NCBI RefSeq assembly: GCF_003967535.1
Contig: NZ_BIFR01000002.1
Span: 1,178,001 to 1,242,000, forward strand
Length of the DNA: 64,000 bases
Direction: 5' to 3'
Source: Tengunoibacter tsumagoiensis
Lineage (GTDB): Bacteria > Chloroflexota > Ktedonobacteria > Ktedonobacterales > Ktedonobacteraceae
The notes under the pieces are model-generated. The model was not told the origin of the DNA. It ran no database searches and was given only the letters and a program-made list of their open reading frames with translations. A program made the position numbers and the translations under genes. Positions 27,124 to 35,711 of the stretch are shown here, in pieces. Position 1 is the stretch's first letter; the number at the start of each line of letters is the position of its first letter.

Positions 27124-27612
27124 ATGATATCTCCTTTGACTTTATTCGCACGTGCAGCGATACACTTGTAGAGACTGGTACCATCCCTGGTAATTCATAT
27201 TCCTGTTATCATAGTATCGGGTCAACAAAATATATGCACAGAGGAGCGAGGAGCACCTGAAGACATTCTGTCACTGACCCCCGGAGGCTTGGAAACAAGT
27301 CGTACAGTGTCCAGATCCAGCTCGTCTACGAGCTACGTTAGGAACGAATAGGTACGGTCGGGTGCATTCCAGCCTGACCCGCTAAGGTGAAGGACTAAGA
27401 GGTCTTTTTTGCCTGTATCTTGAATGTGAGAGGAACATCTTCGCATTTGTTCCCTCAGATGTTGCTCCCAAATCAGCGATGACTCATACAACATCAACCT
27501 AAGTATTGGCGTTTATAAATATTGCACTTGGGTATATCTGGGCCTTATCGTATCATTTTAGGCAGCTATCTGAGCAAAAGATGAGGCTAGAACAGTTGTT
27601 GCCTCTAGTTTC
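27124..27612. other. Gap containing a structured, intron-like remnant
   Basis: 489 bases. Around 27290-27410 the plus strand can form clear hairpins: AGCTCG-TCTA-CGAGCT at 27319-27334 and a 7-bp stem pairing 27356-27362 with 27373-27379. Words such as TACAGTGTCCAGA and AGGAACGAA recall domain I of bacterial group II introns. No reverse transcriptase or domain V is present, so this could at most be a fragment. Nothing else was recognised. Confidence 0.25.
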
Positions 27613-28260
27613 TCAAAACTCTGGATTGAGGAGCAAGCCATAGCGCCGAGCCACAGCGACTGCTTCTACACGTGACTGAACATTGAGTTTTTGATAGAGA
27701 TTCGTCACATGTGATTCCACGGTTTTGATCGAGAGATGAAGCTGTTGACAGATCTCATTATTGCGCATTCCTTGCATAATCAGGAGGAGAATTTCTTTTT
27801 CTCGCTGGGTCAGTTCCAGTGGTCGTTGCTGATTGAGTAGTGGACGAATATCGGGATCCAGACTCTCTTGCCCTTGTGCTACGCGAATGACTGCCTGGCG
27901 AATGTCCTGGCTACTTGCGCTCTTGAGCCAGTACCCCTTCACGCCGAGGCGGAGCATATTCCAGACATAGGCATCCTGATCATAGGCCGTCAACACCAAA
28001 ATTTGCGGGTGCCTCTCCTCTGTTAGTAGCGTCTGAGCAATAGTAAACCCATTTGTCTCCTTCATAGCGATGTCGAGAATGAGGACATCGGGGCAGAGCC
28101 GCCGACATAGGGCTATGGCTTTACGTCCATCACTGGCCTCACCCACGACGACAAAAGCAGCATCTTCCTCGAGCAACTTCCGTGTTCCTTCACGCATCAT
28201 CGCATGGTCATCCGCCAGGACAATAGAAATAGCCTGTGGATCTCTGTGTTGTGTCTCCAT
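27613..28260 (-). CDS. NarL/FixJ-type response regulator
   Basis: 215 aa from ATG at 28260 (GAGAGG upstream; an ATG four codons earlier is weaker). Receiver domain: IVLADDHAMMREGTRKLLEE with the acidic pair, DVLILDIAM with the phospho-acceptor Asp, and VLTAYD and a K near residue 105. A C-terminal LuxR HTH follows: LTQREKEILLLIMQGMRNNE, then SIKTVESHVTNLYQKLNVQS. It starts about 20 bases after the end of the histidine kinase gene, so the two form one operon and a two-component pair. Likely target: the divergent ABC operon at 30.9 kb (inference). Confidence 0.93.
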   Translation of the reverse strand: METQHRDPQAISIVLADDHAMMREGTRKLLEEDAAFVVVGEASDGRKAIALCRRLCPDVLILDIAMKETNGFTIAQTLLTEERHPQILVLTAYDQDAYVWNMLRLGVKGYWLKSASSQDIRQAVIRVAQGQESLDPDIRPLLNQQRPLELTQREKEILLLIMQGMRNNEICQQLHLSIKTVESHVTNLYQKLNVQSRVEAVAVARRYGLLLNPEF

Positions 28261-28278
28261 CACACCTCTCATTTCTTG

Positions 28279-30663
28279 TTAGATTGGCTCAGCAAGCTCC
28301 CAATTCAGTGCCTTGTGCGAGGGATGATGCCCAGGTCGGCATATAACACGCACACAGACGCCTTTGCCAGGGCTGGAACGCAGTTGAAAGAGACCATGAA
28401 TAGCCTGTATTCGTTCAGCCATACCAACCAGGCCAAGATGTTCAGCTGAGACCTGTTGTGCTTGCATGCCTCTGCCATTATCTATAATTAGGAGGCTACA
28501 TGTTCCATCCTGGCTCATACGCATGCGAATCCAGGCCGCTTGCGCCTGAGAGTGCTTGAGAATATTGTTGAGTGTTTCTTGTATAATTCGATACATCGTT
28601 AACTCGATTTTTTGGGGAAGGCGAAGCGTCTCATCTCCTCGATACGTGACAGAAACGGTGAGCTTTCCGCGCTGTTGCGCCTGTTGCGCCAACCAACCAA
28701 TAGCCTCTCGTAGCCCCAACTCACTAAGTAGCGGGGGGCGTAGCTCAAGGCAGGTCGAGCGCAAACTCTGTACAACCGTACGTGCTAGCGAGAGCCCCTC
28801 CAGCGCTTGTGGATAGTCACGATGATCAGCCAGATGCCGTGCCAGCAGCATAGCCTGCTGAAGGGTACCATCGTGTAGTTCAAGGGCCAGGTGGCGCCGC
28901 TCATCTTCTTGCGCCTGGAGTAAGCGATGATTGAGCGCGGCCAACTGGCGAGCATTCAGGCGTACTTGTTCAGTTGCACGTGTGCAGATCTCTAGCAGTG
29001 TCAATTGTGCGGTCACGGTCTCCAAAAAACTGATATCTTGTGTGCTATAGCCTTCTTTATTAAGTTTAGGACCAACACAAAGATATCCCTGTCGCCGCTC
29101 TCCTTCATACAGTGGAAAAAGCAGCATTTTGCCAGCGACAAAGAGCTTATCTCGCCGCTGACTCAAAGCGGCCTCCGCAGCAGCGACCAGCTGCATATAC
29201 TCCTGCTCCCTTTTCGCACCGCGCTCATCTTTCTCCGCCGTAAGCGAAGAGGAGCTCACCCATCGCGAAAGCGGGGTCGCATGAAAGGGGGGATAGTCAC
29301 TAGGCAAGACGAGCTCTTTCTTCACTATTACTTCTACTTCCGAGGCATTAAGCAAGCGAGCTAACAAGGGAAGTGTGACTTCACAAATCTCCCAAAAATT
29401 TTGCGAACGCGTTAAAGCAAAACTATAATCACGCAGTGTGCGGTTATAGGCGTAAAAATCGCGATAAAATACCTGGTCTCCAAGCATCCGCACCTTCTGC
29501 CAGCACCAGGGGAAAAGGCAGAGACTGAGCATGAACCAGCCTGCCTGGACAAGCGAGCGGTCAAAGGAAACCAGGCTATTGAGCAACCCCCAGAGAAATA
29601 AGTGACTCAAGACAAAGCAACTTGCCAGAGAAAACCAGAGCATGCTACGGACCAGGCTGCGACTCAATAGGCCAGTCTGCCCAGCGAGTTGATGTGTGAG
29701 TAGCACAGTGTAACAAACAAGCGGCAAAAGCATCACCGGGAGCAGTAACAGATGATAAGTGACAAAACTGACTACCGCATGTTGTAGAAAATCTCCTTCA
29801 GGTGTGAACCGCAAGAGCACAAGCAAGATTCCCATGCCTATGCCTGGGCAGAGAAGGCAGAGTATGTTCAGTACACGCGGCATCATTTTTGATTTCCAGT
29901 GCCGCAATTCCCAGAGTAGAAAGCTCATCACTAAGGCCACGCAAGCAACCAGGAGGCTAAACAAGAGCAGGAAGCCAACAGATGTGGGTACCATCGGGAC
30001 ATGATAGAGAACTGCATTGCTGTTCATGGCAAAGGACATCAAGGCAAATATCAGGCCAATGATCGTCATACTTGCGAATACACGATCCTCGGCTGCCAGG
30101 CGTTGAAACCCGGAATGGATGCCCCAAATAAGCAGACACATACAGAACAGTGAAAAAAGATAGACTAGGAATGAGATCGAGGTCCCAATAAAGGGGAAAA
30201 ACAGCCCGGCCAGAATGTGACAGATCGCCAGAATGGCAGCAAGTATCATGAGGGGCGAAGAGGCAAGAGCAACATGTCGTGCCAGGTAGTGCTGGGAGCG
30301 ATGAGGAAAGACAGAGGCCAGACTGATAACAGTCGCAACCATTCCTTGAGCCAGAATGGCCCAACTGACAATCAAGGCGCGATGCCAACTTCCCATCAGG
30401 AGAAAACAACTCATCAAGCCTGCACTCAAAAAAATGACGTACACCATGCGCGCAAGTGCTACATTGCGCAGACGGAATAACAACACGGTACCACTTCCCC
30501 CAAAAGCCCCCGCCAACACGATGGTATAGATAGCATTCTCAGAAGCGCTAGCACCCATGGTTGCTTGCTGCATACTTAGACTTAGACATCCTATCAACGA
30601 GAGGAGCCCAAACACACTGAGCCACCCATGAGCACTCTTCATACTGGCCAGGAGAGTTTGCAC
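28279..30663 (-). CDS. Membrane sensor histidine kinase of the HisKA_3/NarX class
   Basis: 794 aa. The N-terminal about 400 residues contain many hydrophobic segments (roughly ten), resembling 7TM-type sensing regions rather than a periplasmic loop. A GAF-like stretch follows (about 430-580). The C-terminal third has the dimerisation/phospho-acceptor motif LALELHDGTLQQAMLLAR with the His, and the ATPase signatures IIQETLNNILKHSQA (N box) and LIIDNGRGM (G1), ending GLVGMAERIQAIHG and SPGKGVCVRV. It phosphorylates the response regulator encoded next. Divergent from the MacB-type operon. Confidence 0.92.
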   Translation of the reverse strand: MQTLLASMKSAHGWLSVFGLLSLIGCLSLSMQQATMGASASENAIYTIVLAGAFGGSGTVLLFRLRNVALARMVYVIFLSAGLMSCFLLMGSWHRALIVSWAILAQGMVATVISLASVFPHRSQHYLARHVALASSPLMILAAILAICHILAGLFFPFIGTSISFLVYLFSLFCMCLLIWGIHSGFQRLAAEDRVFASMTIIGLIFALMSFAMNSNAVLYHVPMVPTSVGFLLLFSLLVACVALVMSFLLWELRHWKSKMMPRVLNILCLLCPGIGMGILLVLLRFTPEGDFLQHAVVSFVTYHLLLLPVMLLPLVCYTVLLTHQLAGQTGLLSRSLVRSMLWFSLASCFVLSHLFLWGLLNSLVSFDRSLVQAGWFMLSLCLFPWCWQKVRMLGDQVFYRDFYAYNRTLRDYSFALTRSQNFWEICEVTLPLLARLLNASEVEVIVKKELVLPSDYPPFHATPLSRWVSSSSLTAEKDERGAKREQEYMQLVAAAEAALSQRRDKLFVAGKMLLFPLYEGERRQGYLCVGPKLNKEGYSTQDISFLETVTAQLTLLEICTRATEQVRLNARQLAALNHRLLQAQEDERRHLALELHDGTLQQAMLLARHLADHRDYPQALEGLSLARTVVQSLRSTCLELRPPLLSELGLREAIGWLAQQAQQRGKLTVSVTYRGDETLRLPQKIELTMYRIIQETLNNILKHSQAQAAWIRMRMSQDGTCSLLIIDNGRGMQAQQVSAEHLGLVGMAERIQAIHGLFQLRSSPGKGVCVRVICRPGHHPSHKALNWELAEPI

Positions 30664-30927
30664 GCAATCCTTCCCTTTTTGAACTATTTACTTCTTCACC
30701 GCTTACATGCTCTCTTAAAGAGTATATGAAAAGAGTATACGCTCTCTATGCCAATGCTGGCAATCAGGGTTTTCCCTGATTACAGAATTTCGTTTTTTGC
30801 CAGCCCGTTTTATATGTCTTCAATCCTGCGACAAGAGTAGGGTTTTCTCGGAAGACAAACCCCAGCCAGCCAGGTAGTATAGCTTCAATAACCACAAAAA
30901 ATTACCAAGTAAAAAGGAGGACGCGCA

Positions 30928-31686
30928 TTGCAGTATCAACCATCGTCATCACACGCTCCATCCTATGCTCCTATGGGAAGTGCCCTTATTCAAGTCGAAC
31001 ATCTTTCCCATACCATTATTACCAAGAAACAGAATATTCCCATTTTGCACGATATTTCTTTCGTGGTACCAGAAGCAAGTCTTTTTGTTATTAATGGCCC
31101 CTCAGGAAGTGGCAAATCAACGCTGCTCAACATGCTCACGGGTATCGATCGGCCAACAAGTGGGCGTATTCTTTTTGCAGGTGAAGAGATACGCGCAAAG
31201 GGCGAGGACCAGTTGGCGAAGTGGCGCGGGCGCCATGTCGGAATTGTCTTTCAGTTCTTTCAACTCATCTTAACCCTGTCGGCACAAGAAAACGTGCTCC
31301 TGGCGATGGAGCTAGGCGGATGCCGCTTACCCCGGCGCACCTGGCGTCAACACGCCCTTTCGTGCCTGAATACGGTAGGATTAGGAGCGTTCGCCAAGCG
31401 GCTCCCTAGTGAACTTTCTGGCGGCCAGCAACAGCGTGTCGCTATTGCCCGCGCACTTGCCAATGATCCCCCAGTGCTGATTGCGGATGAACCAACCGGA
31501 AACCTCGATTCTCAGTCTGCTCAGGCGATCTTCCAGATATTTGTTCAACTTACCAGCCACGGCAAAACTATTATCTATGTCACCCATGATCCAACCCTGG
31601 CACGGCGTGCCTCATCTGGTATTGAGCTCTCTGATGGGCGTATCGTTCAGTCTCTGCCAGGATCAATGAGTGGAGGAATGCAATGA
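30928..31686 (+). CDS. ABC transporter ATP-binding protein (MacB/LolD type), TTG start
   Basis: 252-aa nucleotide-binding subunit. Walker A GPSGSGKSTLL, Q-loop VFQFFQLI, signature LSGGQQQRVAIARAL, Walker B VLIADEPTGNLD and H-loop YVTHD are all intact. The start is TTG at 30928, chosen because a full AAGGAGG lies 7 bases upstream and no ATG fits. The gene overlaps the permease start (ATGA at 31683-31686), so translation is coupled. Works with the FtsX-type permease as a mechanotransmission exporter or lipoprotein/peptide-resistance system. Confidence 0.93.
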   Translation: MQYQPSSSHAPSYAPMGSALIQVEHLSHTIITKKQNIPILHDISFVVPEASLFVINGPSGSGKSTLLNMLTGIDRPTSGRILFAGEEIRAKGEDQLAKWRGRHVGIVFQFFQLILTLSAQENVLLAMELGGCRLPRRTWRQHALSCLNTVGLGAFAKRLPSELSGGQQQRVAIARALANDPPVLIADEPTGNLDSQSAQAIFQIFVQLTSHGKTIIYVTHDPTLARRASSGIELSDGRIVQSLPGSMSGGMQ

Positions 31687-34049
31687 GTTTTCTCTCACTT
31701 GATAGCGCACTACGTCATAAAGCCATTGCGGAAGTCACCAAGCGCAAGGCACGCTCTTTCCTGGTCATTCTTGCCATTTTTATTGGGGTGTTTGGCCTAA
31801 CCAGTATTAATATTTTTGAGTCCAAGCTTATAGCGGGCTATGCCTTCCAGCAAGATCGCTCACATGCCCCCGATATCACTGTACTTGTTGATCATATTAC
31901 CCCAGAGCAGGGCCAGCAGCTAGTCGCTAGGACACCTAACGTCCAGGCCGTGCAACTCCAGATGAGTGCCCTGGTTCAGTGGCAAACAAACGGTCAGCCG
32001 ACCAAACTGCATATCACCGCCTTTCCTCATCCTCAGCAAGTGACTCTTGGAGCCTATACCATCATCAAAGGGCGTGCACCCGGCCCTGGAGAGATTGCCA
32101 TGGAGATTGAAGATGGGTCCTTCGCGCCACTCACGCTGGGTGAAATGATTCAGATCCAGAGGGGACAGGGAAACCAAACCTTACATGTGGTTGGTATCGC
32201 AAAGACGGCTGGTATTGGACAACTGAAAGGCACTGGTAGCGCTCAAGGCTACATGAGCCAGTCCGGCTTGCAGCAATTGCTGGGGACTATGCAATTCAAC
32301 AGTCTGACGCTCAAAGTTCAGGACTTTAACAGGGTGCATGCCACTGCTCAGGCCGTCAGCACCCAGCTCCAGGACATAGGCGTTCATAGTCAGGACACCC
32401 AGATTCAAAGCAGCGTTGGCATCCAGGTGGGCGACGCTTTTCTTACGGGACTCTTTAATCTTGTGCGTCTCCTCGCGGCTGGTGCTATCATAGTTTCCTG
32501 TTTTCTTATCATGAATACGTTGATGACTGTCATTGCCGAGCAGACTCGCATTATCGGTACAATGAAGGCTATGGGCGGAACACGGGGTATCATTCTTGGC
32601 AGCTATCTGCTGACCGTCTTCATCTATAGCATCATTGGCACCTTCCCTGCTATCATAGTGGGCATCTTGGCTGGCTATGGTATCGCACTCCGTTTTGCCA
32701 CTAGCAAGTTTTTAGATTTGGGTGGCTTCTCACTTGAACCGATCACCCTACTTATCAGCATCATCGCGGGTCTGTGTGTGCCTCTGCTGGCGGCCCTCTT
32801 TCCTTTGCTGGAAGGGACACGGATCACTGTGCGCCAGGCATTGAGTGCCTATGGTGTCACGCATAGTGCTTCTTCTCGGAAAACCTTGTTGTCGCATCAT
32901 CTGGCCTGGGTCCCGCAAACCTTCTGGTTGGGCTTTCGTGGCCTCTTTCGTAAGCGTACACAGGCCATACTGACGATTGCCGCGCTCACGCTCTCAGGAA
33001 TGACATTTCTGGCTGTGATGACTGTGCGCTATGATATTAGCCAGCTTGCTTTCCATACCTACGATAACTATGCCTATGATGTTGTCTCTATGGGCGCCAC
33101 CGCCCAGCCCTATCAGCCACTTCAGCAGCGGATGCAAACAATCAAGAATATTGCCATCTTTGAATCAGGTTATCTATTGCCTGCCTCGACCCGCTGGGGG
33201 GTCATCGATATTGTAGGCATCAATCCACAAACACAGCTGTATAAGAAACCAATGGTTGACGGCCAGTGGCTCAATGCCCAGCGCCATAACACCATTGTTC
33301 TTGATACGACCTTCCTGAACCGGGCTCATCTCGCCATTGGCGACACCCTCCAACTGACCGATGATAATGGCCATAGTGCGAACTGGCAGATTATCGGCTC
33401 ACTCAATGACTTTAGCCCTGTAGTAGGCTCATATGGCGTCGCCTATACCACCCTTGAGGATCTCAATCGTTTTGAAGGGCATCAAGACCTGCAAGCCAAT
33501 GAATTGTTTGTCCAGGCTAAAGAGAATACGCCAGATGCGCTCCAACGACTCGTTACCGAGACAAATAGCGCATTGCAAGCTAGCGGCTATGATGCTCTGG
33601 CCCAGACGAAGCAGCAACAAATTGCCAGCGAAGACAGTAGTGCGGCTGGCATCTATATCATCTTCTATGTAGCTGCTGTTGGTGTGGCTATGGTTGGCAT
33701 TCTAGGTCTCTATAATGCCCTTACAAGCTCTGTCCTCGAACGCCAGCGTGAAATTGGTGTTTGGCGCTCACTAGGAGCACGTGCCGGGCAAATTACCCGC
33801 GTCTTCTGGATCGAAGGTCTCACCCTGACCATCCTGGGCTGGTTACTCAGTAGCATCATAGGAATTCCGCTTTCTTCAGTTTTTGTGAGCCTCTTCTCCT
33901 CCTGGCTGTTTCCCATCCCCTACGCTTTTGCTCCCAGCTCGCTTGTTTGGATGTTGCTCATTATGATTGTCATTACCTTGCTTGCCAGCCTGGGACCAAC
34001 CCAAAGAGCCGGGAGGATCCGCATTGCGGAAATTCTCCGCTATGAATAA
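31683..34049 (+). CDS. FtsX-type ABC permease (MacB-like)
   Basis: 788 aa. The layout is one TM segment near 22-45 (KRKARSFLVILAIFIGVFG), a large extracytoplasmic domain, three TM segments at about 260-375, then a second such unit with TM at about 420-450 and three more TM segments near the C-terminus. FtsX cores include NTLMTVIAEQTRIIGTMKAMGG and SVLERQREIGVWRSLGARAG. This duplicated form pairs with a separate ATPase. Such systems move or shield against peptides, lipids or antibiotics rather than transporting across the membrane in the classical way. Coupled to the ATPase gene by a 4-base overlap. Confidence 0.9.
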   Translation: MSFLSLDSALRHKAIAEVTKRKARSFLVILAIFIGVFGLTSINIFESKLIAGYAFQQDRSHAPDITVLVDHITPEQGQQLVARTPNVQAVQLQMSALVQWQTNGQPTKLHITAFPHPQQVTLGAYTIIKGRAPGPGEIAMEIEDGSFAPLTLGEMIQIQRGQGNQTLHVVGIAKTAGIGQLKGTGSAQGYMSQSGLQQLLGTMQFNSLTLKVQDFNRVHATAQAVSTQLQDIGVHSQDTQIQSSVGIQVGDAFLTGLFNLVRLLAAGAIIVSCFLIMNTLMTVIAEQTRIIGTMKAMGGTRGIILGSYLLTVFIYSIIGTFPAIIVGILAGYGIALRFATSKFLDLGGFSLEPITLLISIIAGLCVPLLAALFPLLEGTRITVRQALSAYGVTHSASSRKTLLSHHLAWVPQTFWLGFRGLFRKRTQAILTIAALTLSGMTFLAVMTVRYDISQLAFHTYDNYAYDVVSMGATAQPYQPLQQRMQTIKNIAIFESGYLLPASTRWGVIDIVGINPQTQLYKKPMVDGQWLNAQRHNTIVLDTTFLNRAHLAIGDTLQLTDDNGHSANWQIIGSLNDFSPVVGSYGVAYTTLEDLNRFEGHQDLQANELFVQAKENTPDALQRLVTETNSALQASGYDALAQTKQQQIASEDSSAAGIYIIFYVAAVGVAMVGILGLYNALTSSVLERQREIGVWRSLGARAGQITRVFWIEGLTLTILGWLLSSIIGIPLSSVFVSLFSSWLFPIPYAFAPSSLVWMLLIMIVITLLASLGPTQRAGRIRIAEILRYE

Positions 34050-34073
34050 TCTAAGACAAAGGATTTGAAAAAG

Positions 34074-34736
34074 ATGGACGTACTTTTTACACAACTTGTC
34101 GAGGGGCTTATCGGTATTCTCCTCGTTGCCGTGCTCGCGGTGCTAGCATTTCTCCTTATATACGGCACTTTACGCCTGCTGCGCCTCCCTGTCTCATGGG
34201 GCGTCTGGACCATTAGCATCTTCTCGCTCTTGTTGAGTGTGACCTACAGTGTTTTCCTGGTGCTACAGGGACACTCCCTGGCGCAGTTGAGACCACTTCA
34301 GGAACCGGGAAGCAACCTGGGGTTTCTCTCTTTCCTTATCATGGTGTATTCGCTGGGACAATGGCTCACTCGGCGCTTGTACCTTCTTATGAAGAAGACG
34401 GGACAAACCGTCCTCACGACCTTCTCGCGCAACATCTTGCTTGTGCTACGTAAATATCATCCACTCTTTGGCTGGGTAGTGGGGATCACAGCAACGGCCC
34501 ATATGTTCTACTATATTTTTCTGCTGGTACTCCATCCTACTGTGGATCAGCGCCTCCAGCGTGACCTACTGCTAGGTACCGTTGCCTGGCTCGTGCTTGG
34601 TGTGTTGCTCTCGTTGGGTTTTTTTGTGGAAAAGGCGGTAGAGAGGAAAAAGCTTCCCAAGGGGTTGCGTACACTTCATTTTGTGACAGCTCTTGCTTTT
34701 TTGGGTATCATTATTGTGCATGTGAGCCTCAAATAG
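34074..34736 (+). CDS. Membrane protein resembling a haem-b ferric-reductase-like domain
   Basis: 220 aa from ATG at 34074 (AAAGGA 10 bases upstream; an in-frame TTG at 34065 is too close to it). About six hydrophobic segments. Two pairs of histidines lie in neighbouring helices (RKYHPLFGWVVGITATAHMF and RTLHFVTALAFLGIIIVHV), the arrangement expected for haem-b ligands in cytochrome b561/YedZ/ferric-reductase-like proteins. It is the last gene of the ABC operon, 24 bases after the permease. A redox function would be an unusual partner for an FtsX system (inference). Confidence 0.55.
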   Translation: MDVLFTQLVEGLIGILLVAVLAVLAFLLIYGTLRLLRLPVSWGVWTISIFSLLLSVTYSVFLVLQGHSLAQLRPLQEPGSNLGFLSFLIMVYSLGQWLTRRLYLLMKKTGQTVLTTFSRNILLVLRKYHPLFGWVVGITATAHMFYYIFLLVLHPTVDQRLQRDLLLGTVAWLVLGVLLSLGFFVEKAVERKKLPKGLRTLHFVTALAFLGIIIVHVSLK

Positions 34737-35056
34737 TACTGCTTACTCTATCTTGTGGCATCTTTTCTACCACAGGATGGGGCTGACTATCAGGCAGTAG
34801 TAAAAGGTTGAGAAGAGGCGAATCAGGCTTATGTTTACACGTTTGAACTCGGCACTACCAGGAATGCAACGACAATTGCATACAATGAACCTTTTATGTC
34901 ACCCTTCTGAACAGTTACGATTTTTACAGTGATCCTGGCCATACCTCATGAGATGGAAAATCAGCTTTCGGCCCCCTTGACACCCACAATCTGGGCTGGT
35001 ACATTATTAATGACTGACTCAGTCAGTCATTAATAATGGGAAGGGGCTGTTCTCTT
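34737..35056. other. Promoter region of the TetR operon
   Basis: 320 bases. Apart from the 35-bp palindrome at 35003-35037 no structure was recognised. The reading frame open from 35036 is only a 5' extension of the TetR gene. Confidence 0.5.
35003..35037. promoter_or_regulatory. 35-bp palindromic operator, probable TetR site
   Basis: 17-bp arms 35003-35019 (ATTATTAATGACTGACT) and 35021-35037 are exact reverse complements around one central base. The site ends 19 bases before the TetR start at 35057. The inner TGACTGACTCAGTCAGTCA is the classical form of an autoregulatory TetR operator that also controls the monooxygenase downstream. Confidence 0.8.
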
Positions 35057-35665
35057 ATGCCTCGAACAAAGGAGGCGAATCAACAGATTCGTGCTGAGCA
35101 ACGAGAGCATATTCTCGATGCTGCCTTACAGATTTTTGCCCGGAAAGGGTTGGACGCTACCATAGATGAAGTTGCCACTGAAGCTTCCATCAGTCATGGT
35201 CTTGCGTATCGCTACTTTTCCAGCAAAGAAGCCCTTATTCAGGCTGTGGTCAAACGGGTGACGATGACCGATCCTCTTGGTCTACAAAGTGTGCTTGAAA
35301 TGCCGGGCACTCCTGGAGAGCGTTTGACGTTGCTGGTATCAAGACTTCTGGCCTCCCGACGCGATCACCCGGCCTTCTTTCAACTGATTAATCACCTTAT
35401 GGACCAGATGCAAAACAGGGCGTTTGTTGCAGAGAAGCAACATGAAGCATTCCTCAAGCAGAGCCAGGATCTCTTCAGTGTCATCAGGCAATTGATTGTT
35501 GAGGGTCAGGCAACGGGCGAGATTCTGGCAGGCAATCCTGATCAGTTAACAACCACCCTTACAGCTTGCCTTGAAGGTTTAACGAGACAGGCTGCACGCG
35601 ATCCTGAACAGTTCAAACGGCAGTGTCCCGATGTGGAGATCCTTCTCCGTCTGTTCAAGCCTTAA
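35057..35665 (+). CDS. TetR-family transcriptional repressor
   Basis: 202 aa from ATG at 35057 (AAGGGG upstream). N-terminal HTH: REHILDAALQIFARKGLDAT, then IDEVATEASISHGLAYRYFS and SKEALIQAVV. The C-terminal ligand domain is helical and diverse (HPAFFQLINHLMDQMQ). Presumably a homodimer that represses itself and the flavin monooxygenase gene through the palindrome at 35003-35037 and is released by a small aromatic or drug-like ligand (inference from the neighbour). Confidence 0.92.
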   Translation: MPRTKEANQQIRAEQREHILDAALQIFARKGLDATIDEVATEASISHGLAYRYFSSKEALIQAVVKRVTMTDPLGLQSVLEMPGTPGERLTLLVSRLLASRRDHPAFFQLINHLMDQMQNRAFVAEKQHEAFLKQSQDLFSVIRQLIVEGQATGEILAGNPDQLTTTLTACLEGLTRQAARDPEQFKRQCPDVEILLRLFKP

Positions 35666-35711
35666 AAATCATGCTGTTCCAAGCATCTCTTCACCTGGAA
35701 AGGACTATCTT

